Source: Globodera rostochiensis
Taxonomy: Eukaryota; Nematoda; Chromadorea; Rhabditida; Heteroderidae
Assembly: GCA_018350325.1 (NCBI GenBank)
Contig: JAEVLN010000002.1
Location: 434,001-498,000, forward strand
Reading direction: 5' to 3'
Length of the DNA stretch: 64,000 bases
The notes beneath the pieces were generated by a model, which was not told where the DNA came from, made no database searches, and saw nothing but the letters and a program-made list of their open reading frames with translations. Position 1 is the stretch's first letter; each line of letters starts with the position of its first letter. The translations under genes were made by a program, and so were the position numbers. Below, piece by piece: positions 45,098 to 55,600 of the stretch.

Positions 45098-48000
45098 GGC
45101 GCCAAACTGGTCGCGCGCCAAACTGGTCACGCCAAACTGGTTGGTCACGCCAAACTGGTCACGCCAAACTAGTCGCGCGCCAAACTGGTCACGCCAAGTT
45201 GGTCACGCCAAACTGGTCACGCCAAACTGGTCGCGCGCCAAACTGGTCACGCCAAACTGGTTGGTCACGCCAAACTGGTTGGTCACGCCAAACTGGTTGG
45301 TCACGCCAAACTGGTCGGTCACGCCAAACTGGTTGGTCACGCCAAACTGGTTGGTCACGCCAAACTGGTTGGTCACGCCAAACTGGTTGGTCACGCCAAA
45401 CTGGTTGGTCACGCCAAACTGGTTGGTCACGCCAAACTGGTCGTGCGCCAAACTGGTTGGTCACGCCAAACTGGTTGGTCCGCCAAACTGGTGGCACGCA
45501 ACTGGTGCGCCAAACTGGTTGGTCACCCAAACTGGTTGTCACGCAAACTGGTTGCACGCCAAACTGGTTGGCACGCCAAACTGGTTGGTCACGCCAAACT
45601 GGTCGGTCGCCTGGTTGGTCACGCCTGGTTGGTCACGCCAAACTGGTTGGTCGCCAATGGCACGCCAAACTGGTGGTCACGCCAACTGGTTGGTCACCCA
45701 CTGGTTGGTCACCCACTGGTTGGTCACGCCAAACTGGTTGGTACGCCAAACGGTTGGTCACGCCAAACTGGTGGTCACGCCAAACTGGTTGGTCACGCCA
45801 AACTGGTCGGTCACGCAAACTGTTGGTCACGCCAAACTGGTTGGTCACGCCAACACGCCAACGGTTGGTCACGCCAAACTGGTGTCACGCCAATGGTTCC
45901 GCCAATGGTGGGTCACGCCAAACTGGTTGGTCACGCCAAACTGGTGGTCACGCCAACACTGGTTGGTCACGCCAAACTGGTTGGTCACGCCAAACTGGTT
46001 GGTCACGCCAAACTGGTTGGTCACGCCAAACTGGTTGGTCACGCCAAACTGGTTGGTCACGCCAAACTGGTTGGTCACGCCAAACTGGTTGGTCACGCCA
46101 AACTGGTTGGTCACGCCAAACTGGTTGGTCACGCCAAACTGGTTGGTCACGCCAAACTGGTTGGTCACGCCAAACTGGTTGGTCACGCCAAACTGGTTGG
46201 TCACGCCAATGGTCGCGCCAAACTGGTTGGTCACGCCAAACTGGTTGGTCACGCCAAACTGGTCGCGCGCCAAACTGGTCACGCCAAACTGGTTGGTCAC
46301 GCCAAACTGGTTGGTCACGCCAAACTGGTGGTCACGCCAAACTGGTTGGTCACGCCAAACTGGTGGTCACGCCAAACTGGTTGGTCACGCCAATTGGTTC
46401 GGTACGCCAAACTGGTTGGTCACGCCAAACTGGTTGGTCCCGCCCAAAATGGTTGGTCACGCCACACTGGTTCGGTTCACGACAAACTGGTTGGTCACGC
46501 CAACCTGGTTGGTCACGCCAAACTGGTTTGTCACGCCAAAAACTGGTGGTCACGCCAAATGGTTGGATCACGCCAAACTGGTTGGTTCACGCCAAAACTG
46601 GTCGGTCCCGCCAACTGGGTTGGTCACGCCAAACTGGTTGGTCACGCCAAACTGGTTGGTCCCGCCACTGGTCGCGCCAAACTGGTTGGATCACGCCAAA
46701 CTGGTTGGTCACGCCCAACTGGTTGTTTCACGCAAACTTGGTTGGTCACGCACAAACTGGTTGGTCACGCCAATGGTCGGCGCCAAACTGGTGTTGGTCA
46801 CGCCAAACTGGTTGTCACGCACAAACTGGTCGCGCGCCCAAACTGGTTTGTAACGCCCCAAACTGGTTGGTCACGCCACAACTGGTTGGTCCGCCAAACT
46901 GGTTGGTCACGCCACCAAACTGGTTGGTCACGGGCGCGCCAACTGGTCACGCCAAACTGGATTGTCACGCCAAAACTGGCCAAATCACGCCAAACTGGTT
47001 GGTCACGCCAAACTGGTTGGTCACGCCAAACTGGTTGGTCACGCCAAGGTTGCCCAAACTGGTTGTCACGCCAAACGGTTGGCACCAAACTGGTTGGTCA
47101 CGCCAAACTGGTTGGTCGCCAATGGTCGCGCCACTGGTTGGTCACGCCACTGGTGGTCACGCCAAACGGTTCACGCCAAACTGGTTGGTCACGCCAAACG
47201 TTGGACGCCAAACGGTTGGTCCGCCAAACGGTTGCACCCAACTGGTTGGTCACGCCAAACTGGTTCCGCCAAATCACGCCAAACTGGTTGGTCACGCCAA
47301 ACTGGTTGGTCACGCCAAACTGGTTGGTCACGCCAAACTGGTTGGTCACGCCAAACTGGTTGGTCACGCCAAACTGGTGGTCAACCGCCAAAGGTTGGCG
47401 CCAAAGGTTGGCGCCAAAGGTTGGTCACGCCAAACTGGTTGGTCACGCCAAACTGGTTGGTCACGCCAAACTGGTTGGTCACGCCTGGTTGGTCACGCAA
47501 AGTTGGTCACGCCAAACTGGTCGTCACGCCAAGGTGGTCACGCCAAACTGGTTGGTCACGCCAAACTGGTTGGTCACGCCAAATCGGTTGGCACGCCAAA
47601 CGGTCGTGCCCAAACTGGTTGGTCACGCCAAACTGGTGCACGCCAAACTGGTTGGTCACGCCAAACTGGTCGTACGCCAAATGGTCACGCCAAACTGGTT
47701 GGTCACGCCAAACTGGTTGGTCACGCCAAATTGCCACCGTTGGTCACGCCAAATGGTTGGGTCACCCAAATTGGTCACGCCAAACTGGTTGGTCACGCCA
47801 AACTGGTTGGTCACGCCAAACTGGTTGGTCACGCCAAACTGGTTGGCCAAACGGTTGGTCACGCCAAACTGGTTGGTCACGCAAACGGTCACGCCAAACT
47901 GGTTGGTCACGCCAAACTGGTGGTCACCCAAACGGTTGGGCCAAACTGGTTGGTCCGCCAAACTGGTTGGTCACGCCAAACATGGTCGCCAAATGGTGGC

Positions 48001-49265
48001 CAAACTGGTTGGTCCGCCAAACTGGTGGTCACGCCAAACTGGTTGGTCACCCAAAGGTGGTGCAAACGGTGGTCCGCCAAACTTGGTCACCCACTGGTGC
48101 ACGCCAAACTGGTCACGCCAAACTGGTTGGTCACGCCAAACTGGTTGGTCACGCCAAACTGGTTGGTCACGCCAAACTGGTTGGTCACGCCAATGGTCAC
48201 GCCAAACTGGTTGGTCACGCCAAACTGGTCACGCCAAACTGGTCGCGCGCCAAACTGGTCACGCCAAACTGGTTGGTCACGCCAAACTGGTTGGTCACGC
48301 CAAACTGGTTGGTCACGCCAAACTGGTTGGTCACGCCAAACTGGTCGGTCACGCCAAACTGGTTGGTCACGCCAAACTGGTTGGTCACGCCAAACTGGTT
48401 GGTCACGCCAATGGTCGCGCCAAACTGGTTGGTCACGCCAAACTGGTTGGTCACGCCAAACTGGTTGGTCACGCCAAACTGGTTGGTCACGCCAAACTGG
48501 TTGGTCACGCCAAACTGGTCGTGCGCCAAACTGGTCACGCCTAACTGGTTGGTCACGCCAAACTGGTTGGTCACGCCAAATCACGCCAAACTGGTTGGTC
48601 ACGCCAAACTGGTTGGTCACGCCAAACTGGTTGGTCACGCCAAACTGGTTGGTCACGCCAAACTGGTTGGTCACGCCAAACTGGTTGGTCACGCCAATGG
48701 TCGCGCCAAACTGGTTGGTCACGCCAAACTGGTTGGTCACGCCAAACTGGTTGGTCACGCCAAACTGGTTGGTCACGCCAAACTGGTTGGTCACGCCAAA
48801 CTGGTCGTGCGCCAAACTGGTCACGCCTAACTGGTTGGTCACGCCAAACTGGTTGGTCACGCCAAATCACGCCAAACTGGTTGGTCACGCCAAACTGGTT
48901 GGTCACGCCAAATCACGCCAAACTGGTTGGTCACGCCAAACTGGTTGGTCACGCCAAACTGTTTGGTCACGCCAATGGTCGCGCCAAACTGGTTAGTCAC
49001 GCCAAACTGGTCACGCCAAATTGGTTGGTCACGCCAAACTGGTTGGTCACGCCAATGGTCGCGCCAAACTGGTTGGTCACGCCAAACTGGTCGCGCGCCA
49101 AACTGGTCACGCCAAACTGGTTGGTCACGCCAAACTGGTTGGTCACGCCAAACTGGTTGGTCACGCCAAACTGGTTGGTCACGCCAAACTGGTTGGTCAC
49201 GCCAATGGTCGCGCCAAACTGGTTGGTCACGCCAAACTGGTCACATCAAACTGGTCACGCCAAAC
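45098..49265 (+). repeat. Satellite array, 18-bp unit ACGCCAAACTGGTTGGTC with 14-bp variants
   Basis: About 4.2 kb of head-to-tail units. The main unit is ACGCCAAACTGGTTGGTC (18 bp). Shorter 14-bp (ACGCCAAACTGGTC) and GCGCGCC-containing variants occur at regular places and mark a higher-order pattern: the outer blocks (about 45098-45470, 48100-48530, 48540-48850, 48880-49250) share the same order of variants. The centre (about 45480-48100) is irregular, with many one- to few-base deletions. Because 18 is a multiple of 3 and the unit lacks stops in most frames, it produces open frames of up to 1265 codons reading WSRQTG, LVTPNW or GHAKLV repeats. These are not supported as genes. Confidence 0.97.
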
Positions 49266-49832
49266 CTTAAATTTTTAAAGTTACCCTCCGTCCATTCGTC
49301 CCTTTCGAGAGTGAAGTGGGGGGGGGGGGGTACTGTAGTACAGTCTTAGAATTTGGCGTGGGTGCTTTTGGAAAAAACAATTATTTGACATTTCATCTTC
49401 GAATTTTAATAGAAAAAGGCCATTCTCAAAGCGCCTTCTCAACATTTTTCCGGTATAACTTTTTTTAAATCCAACCAAATCAAACATTTTTGATATCATT
49501 CGAAGCTTAGCAGGAGGAGAAGCTATGAGCAAGCAAAAAAGAGATTTGGAACCAAAATTTTAAAAAACTATGAGCCACAAAAAGTTGTCAAGGGGGGCCC
49601 TTTAGGCCAAAATTTGTGGGACTGTAAATATGTATGTCTTTGATCCTTAAAAATCGAGAATTTAAAGCGTTTTTTGAAATTTGAAAAAATAATCGGGGGT
49701 CGGGGACGAGCCAATTGTCGGGGATCGGGGGTGAAGAAAATTATTTTCCATACAAATTTCAGCAATGCCTTCTCTCGGCAAATCATAAAATATATAATTT
49801 TTTTAAATTCATTTATCATCTTTAAAATCTCA
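49266..49832. other. non-coding junction between satellite and tRNA-synthetase exon
   Basis: Contains a G run at about 49318-49330 and, at 49690-49735, CGGGG/GGGATCGGGG words of the same low-complexity style seen elsewhere. No coding sequence recognised. Confidence 0.45.
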
Positions 49833-50017
49833 GGAGTGAAGGGAATTGTGTAATTTATGAACCGTACTATTGGTATGTGGACCAGCGAAAGTATGGCGGA
49901 TGCCCTCACGGCGGCTTTGGCCTTGGCCTGGAGCGCTTTGTGTGCTGGCTGTCCAACCAGCATCACATTCGCGATGTGTGCCTCTACCCTCGATACATTG
50001 GGCGGTGCGCACCCTAA
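49833..50017 (+). pseudogene. nars-1: Orphan last exon of cytosolic asparaginyl-tRNA synthetase
   Basis: The frame reads [20 protein letters not shown], then [26 protein letters not shown] and a stop at 50017. This is the class II aminoacyl-tRNA synthetase motif 3 region (GxGLGLER) and the C-terminal end characteristic of asparaginyl- (and related aspartyl-) tRNA synthetases; the YPR...RC.P ending favours the asparaginyl enzyme. An acceptor-like TCTCAG precedes it at 49832. No other part of the enzyme was found: the 18-bp satellite ends about 570 bp upstream and nothing upstream of the array encodes motifs 1 or 2. The exon is intact, so it is either a truncated duplicate or the end of a gene split by satellite expansion or assembly error. 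Confidence 0.8.
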
Positions 50018-50402
50018 CCGATGGGCGAGAAGAACTGCTTCCCCTCCCTGATTGTTGTTTCCAAGTTTTTTTTTTGATGGAGACACCCCCCGTACCAGTT
50101 CTCTGTTGCACTTTGCCTGTATAAAATAAACATTGTTTAAGCTTTGGTCTCAAAATTGTTCAAAAAACATGAATTCGGTCGTTATTTGCTTTTTCGTTGT
50201 TATTTATGCTTTTTAATGATTTTGAAACATAAATGTGAATTTTGAAAAAATTATAAGTTCACAAATGCTCAAATTCAAGTTCGACATTCGCAAAATCCGA
50301 GCTTGGATTCGTGTTCTGCGCATATTTTTACCCCGGAAATATGCATTTTAAATTTAAAAAAAAATTCCCCCGGGACCGCAATTTGCAGCCCCTATTAGCA
50401 TT

Positions 50403-51051
50403 GAGTAGGGGTCATTCGCGTCTGGCCACTAGCGTCTCGCCATTAGCGTCTCAGGGCCACTTGCGTCTGGCCACTAGCGTCTGGCCATTAGCGTCTCGCC
50501 ACTAGCGTCTCAGTACAAAAAAAGCCGACTAAGTCCCACCAACAAAAAATGTTTCTAGAATTTTCATTAGCAAAATTTTTATCAGATTGTGAAGCATTTG
50601 TTCAGAAACCTTGGATTAGGGGTTCATTAGGCTTAGGCCTAAGCCACCCCAGCTTGGGGTTCGTTAGCTTAGGCCTAAGCCACTCTGAACTTAAAATTCC
50701 TGCCCTACTACATGAACTTTGGTAGTATACTGAACGATGTCACTTTATAAACAAAGACAAAGCAAAAAAGCTATTCAAAAGCGGTTAGAAGCTTAAAAGA
50801 TGAAAAAATTATAAATCGTATTCGAAAATGTAATTTTGGTTTATATTTAATCAAATTTTGCAGTCCAAAAAATATAAAAAAAGTGGTTGGGACGGGAGTG
50901 GCCCTTTTTGTACTGAGACGCTAGTGGCCAGACGCTAATGGCGAGACGCTAGTGGCCAGACGCTAATGGCGAGACGCTAGTGGCCAGACGCTAGTGGCCC
51001 TGAGACGCTAATGGCGAGACGCTAGTGGCCAGACGCTAGTGGCCCGTTTCG
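50403..51051. mobile_element. 649-bp foldback element with sub-repetitive inverted ends
   Basis: The left end (about 50410-50512) is a tandem array of GGCCACTAGCGTCT and GCCATTAGCGTCT. The right end (about 50910-51043) is the same array inverted (AGACGCTAGTGGCC, AGACGCTAATGGCG). Between them is unrelated AT-rich DNA. The 8-bp sequence TTAGCATT lies at both outer borders (50395-50402 and 51052-51059), a target duplication of hAT-like length. Long inverted repeats built of short tandem units define foldback elements. No transposase is present. Confidence 0.8.
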
Positions 51052-51059
51052 TTAGCATT

Positions 51060-52608
51060 AGCTTCACGACCAAAGTGCTTTATTCAAGCCTCCATACATT
51101 CCCTAATTACCAAACAGAAACCCCTTCACAACCGAAAATTGGGCGATTCTGCAGTTTTTGTCCAATCTTCTTAACAAACATTGTTAGACCCCTCCCATTC
51201 TAAAAAGCTTCAGAAACGGCATAAAAGGTTGCAAATTCTTAACAAATTGAGTCTAAAATTCAAATTCCGCCGACCCGCCCCCCCCCCCCCCTAAAAGAAA
51301 AGCAGAATTTGCAAAAAAACATTGCGTTTTTGAATTCTGGCAAATGCAGTAAAAATGGAAAAGCACCCCCTAAAAATCTTGGTGATACTTTGGTTTGGCC
51401 CCCCCCCCTTTTTTTGGAAAAATTACTTTTTGTTTTAAAGTCGATTAAAAGATGTTTTCTGGGGCATTAGGGGGCGTAGAATCCGAATCTGACCTCCGAT
51501 TCGACCTATTTCGAACCCCGGACCCGAATTCGAACATTTGGTCGAAAAATTAAAAATTTTCAAAATTTACGTTTACGTCTTCAAATCATTCAAATGAATG
51601 AATTCGACCATTATTTGCCTTTTCGATGTAGGTTTGTGCTTTTTGAATGATTTCGAGGCCAAAATTGATTTATCGAAATTTTTGAATTTCGAAAAATGTT
51701 CGAATTCGGGTCCGGGGTTCGAAATTGGTCGAAATGGAGATCAGATTCAGATTCTGCTCCTCCGAATACCGCTAGGAACGCCTATTTATCGGCTTCACAG
51801 CGCGTCATTTTTACATTTTATTACCGTTTAAGGTAGACAATGCACTATCTCGCTTTTCCCTCTTTTTCTCTAACCGTTCTCTTCTTTTGGCGTTCTCTCT
51901 CACCTTTTTTAACAAATATTTTGACCATCCCGCACTTCGGATCTAAGAACTTTTCTCGACATCTACCGATCCTCTCCAAACTTTCACCATCCCTAGATAA
52001 CTATATATTTCACGGAATTGTAGGGTTTATAAAAAGAATTCTAGGGTTTATAATATGGGTATATTATTTTTTGTAGATCAATGGCAAAAAGTAAATTATT
52101 AGCCAAGCTTGATGGTAAGAAAGGTGGGCAGGAGAAAAAAGCTCTATTATTTAATGCAAAATTTGCTTAGAACTATGCAATTTTTTTCGTGTTAGAGGGC
52201 AAAGAAATCTGGAAAAAGTTGAATTTTAATTAAAATGCGTGAAAGTCCGCCAACATAATTTTTGAATTTTCTTCACTTTTTTTTTCGTGTTGAAACTCTT
52301 GGCTAAATGGTTATGCGGTAATAAAATGCAAAAATGACGCGCTATGCGGCTTAGAGAAAAAAAAAATTTTTTTTTCAAAAAAAGGAGGGGGGGCCAAACC
52401 AAAGTATTACCAAAATCTTTTGGTCTTCCATGTCCTTGTTTTGGAAAATTTTTGATGCGATCCCTAGTCTATTTTGAGATTTTTCGAGCCTAAAACTAGC
52501 AGCCCTGTTAATTACCCTTTTAATTGCTTGAACTAAACTCATTCCTTTTATCCTCTACAGATAGCCGGAAAAGTAAAGTGAAGACCAACCAATTTTCTCC
52601 CCTACCCG
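51060..52608. other. intergenic with nested inverted repeats
   Basis: The word ATACTTTGGTTTGGCC followed by a C run (51387-51412) is inverted at 52385-52411. A second pair, GCGCGTCATTTTTACATTTT at about 51797 and its inverted near-copy at about 52323-52343, lies inside. C runs occur at about 51279 and 51401. No gene recognised upstream of striatin. Confidence 0.5.
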
Positions 52609-55600
52609 ATGAGTGCAGTGGACGACCCAAATTCAGGGGCCCCTGTACAAAACCAAGCCTGCGGGCAAGAGGCGATTTCTGAGACGGGAATTGAGGTTGA
52701 GCCTCCGTTTTAAAAAACGGGATTTTGGAAAAAAAAATGTTTACGCTATAAAATTCCCTATTTCTTCCTTTTGGTATAGGCAAAGCAATTGTTGTCGCCC
52801 TTCTCCATACCGGGCGTTTTGCACTTTCTGCAACAGGAATGGAGTCGTTATGAGCTGGAACGTGCCCAATGGGAAATTGAGCGGTCAGAACTGAAGGTTT
52901 GTGTTGCAGTTACTAAGTCTAAGTCTACCTTAAATGTGAAAAAATTATAAGAATTTAAAAATTTTCTTGTCTCCTTTTGTGATTGCTTTTTATTGTTGTT
53001 TTTTTGGAAATTTTAGGCTCGGCTCAGCTTTTTGATTGGTGAGCGCAAATCGCAGGAGAATTTGAAACATGACTTGGTGCGTCGCATCAAAATGTTGGAA
53101 TATGCGCTGAAGCAAGAGCGGTTGGTCTATGGGACTAATGTGGGGTGTATCCGCCCGCTTTTTGGATCTTAAAATTAAAAATCATTCATTTTTTTAAATT
53201 AGTTTATTTGAACAAATTTTTACAGGTTTTTCTTAAAAACTGGATATTGAAAAACCGGGTCCGGGCCAAGAAACTTGGATTGTCCGAATTTTTCCCAAAA
53301 TCATCCATGACCGGACCGGAAAAACCCGGGACTGGCCCGATCCGATCTCCAGTTTTGTGTTGCCGAATTTCCTGACAGATTTTTTTTGCATTTTTTTTCA
53401 CTCAGGGCGAAATTTCAAGAGCTGATGGTGAGCAACGAAAACCACGACAAATCTTCTGCAAATTTGGAGGAGGAGGACGACGACGATGAGTTACAAGGTT
53501 TTTTTTGTTTGTTTGAAAAATTGCATCAAATTTTTGTCAATTCCTCTCCCCCCAAGCATCGTCCATCAATCCTCCGTCCACCGTTCCGTTGGACATTGAC
53601 GCAATTTTTCCACCACCGCCTGCCCAACTTTTGGCGTCGTCGTCGTCCACAACTGCCTCCGGTGCCAGTGCCATTGTGCCGCGGACATCAAAGGCTGGCG
53701 GCGGCGGCGGCACTGTGCCACAGCAGACACCGACACCAACCGATCATGCATGGGCACACGCGCGCGAAACGCTACGCCAATATTTGCAGGTTAAATGTTG
53801 CAAAAAAAAGGAAAGAAAATTCTCTTAATCGATGCCAACTCGCTAAATGTGGTACTCCAGAAAGAGGGATGCCTTCGTGTTTTTGTGCCACATTTTTTAA
53901 AAATTCTATTTTTTGGTTCAGGATTAAAGTAGGCTTTGGTCCAGACCCCTCCGCGGACGGCAGTCTCGCTGTTGAGTAATTGGTACCTCCGCCGATTTTT
54001 AAGAAAATGGGCTAATTTTTAAACAATATGTCCATTTGTTAAGCTCCGATGGTTATTAAAAAGATAGTTTCTTTTTAAAAAAATATTGTAAAAATGTTAA
54101 GGAAATTGGCTACACCGAGCACATTTTGGAAGCGCGTTCTTTCCGCGTCAAGCAACTGCTTGGCATTCAACCGTCCACTGTTGTCACCGACGCGGCACCA
54201 AAGCGTGGCGCAGACGGCGGCACGACGGCACCGGCGGCTATAACAGAAACAAAACCAATGAGCGCGGCGAAGAAGGCTTTGCTTGAGAGTGAACAGGTTC
54301 AGTGCAGTGCAATGTGCAGGGTTGACCCCGGGGGGAGGGTTGTCTCGGAGGATTGGGTTAGATTTTGATACTCTACAGGTGCGCAAAGGTTGGCCTGTCC
54401 CTTTGAAAATATTTTTGAATTTTGCCCTTCTAAAGGTTTTCTGCAACGCTTCTCGGCATTCTGAATTGGTCCCACCGTGACACAAAAAAAAATCGTAAAA
54501 CTTGGATGGGGTTTCCGGTCTCGTTGTTTTCGGATTATTTTCCGGCCTTCGGGACTGTGATTCCAACAAAAATCCAAGTGGGCAATCCCGATTTGACAAA
54601 ATCTCACTTTTTAGGGTGTTTATCTTGATGCCATTTTGGAGGCGGCGCAAGCGATTGAAAATAAGTCGTCAAGGACGCCACAACGCCCTAAAATACTGAA
54701 GAACGAACGCTACAAAACGCCCAGGAATGCGGAGGACAGGTTTTTTTCTTGACTAAAAATATTTGGAAGTTTCCGGGAGTGTGGGACTGACCCTCAAAAA
54801 ATAGCATTTAAAGCCATTTTTTGGGGGGAAGTTTGGAGGTTTATTTTGGCAGTGGGCGTTGGTTAACACCGGGTACTGTCGCCGTTGTGCTTTTTTAAAG
54901 TAATGAATTAATTTAGAGGCACAAAATTTATTTAAAAAAAACTATAATTGATCGTATTATTGCGTGTTTTTTTCAGTGACTGTTCATCCGACGATCAGGA
55001 CGGTTCTGGCGGTGGTGTTGGTGACGCGGAGCTTGACGCTGAAACGGTGAACGCGTTCAGCGAATTTGCTTTTTTGAAGAAGGAACCGCAACCGAAGCAG
55101 CTGCAGGAGATGCGGGAGCAATGCATGTGAGAAACATTTAGCTTTAAAAATTTTTCCTTGATCAACAAATTTACGATGTTTTTTTGTCTCTTAATAATTC
55201 GATAAGATTGGACCTACATGGAAATTATTTACTTTTTATTTTAGAAAGGATAAGGAACGGCGACTGCGACAACAACAAAACATCGCGCAAGGCAAATATA
55301 AAAACATTTTTTAAAATAAAAAAAAGTAAAAATATTTATGGTAAAAACGGTCTTTTAAACCTCTCAAAAATTAAGCCAGCGGCGTCGGTCAGCCTAAAAT
55401 TGGCGGTGGCGGCGCTTACTCATCGGCGGCGGCACAACGGCACATTTCGGTGGACACTGTGCACGGCATTCCGCCAGCAACCGCCCTCAACACAACCAGT
55501 GCCGCCGCTGCTGCTGAACTGATGCTGTTGGACAACAACGAGAAATATGCGGACATCAAAAGCGGTTTTGATGTGTGTTGTGATAGGGGGAGTGGGAAAT

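Noticed and set aside
45199..48996. 1265-codon open frame of repeated WSRQTG/GHAKLV peptides
   Set aside because: It lies wholly inside an 18-bp satellite; two other + frames and two - frames are equally open, and there is no splice, start-context or composition evidence for a protein.
45098..49265. CRISPR-like direct repeats
   Set aside because: Units are contiguous with no unique spacers and the genome is eukaryotic.
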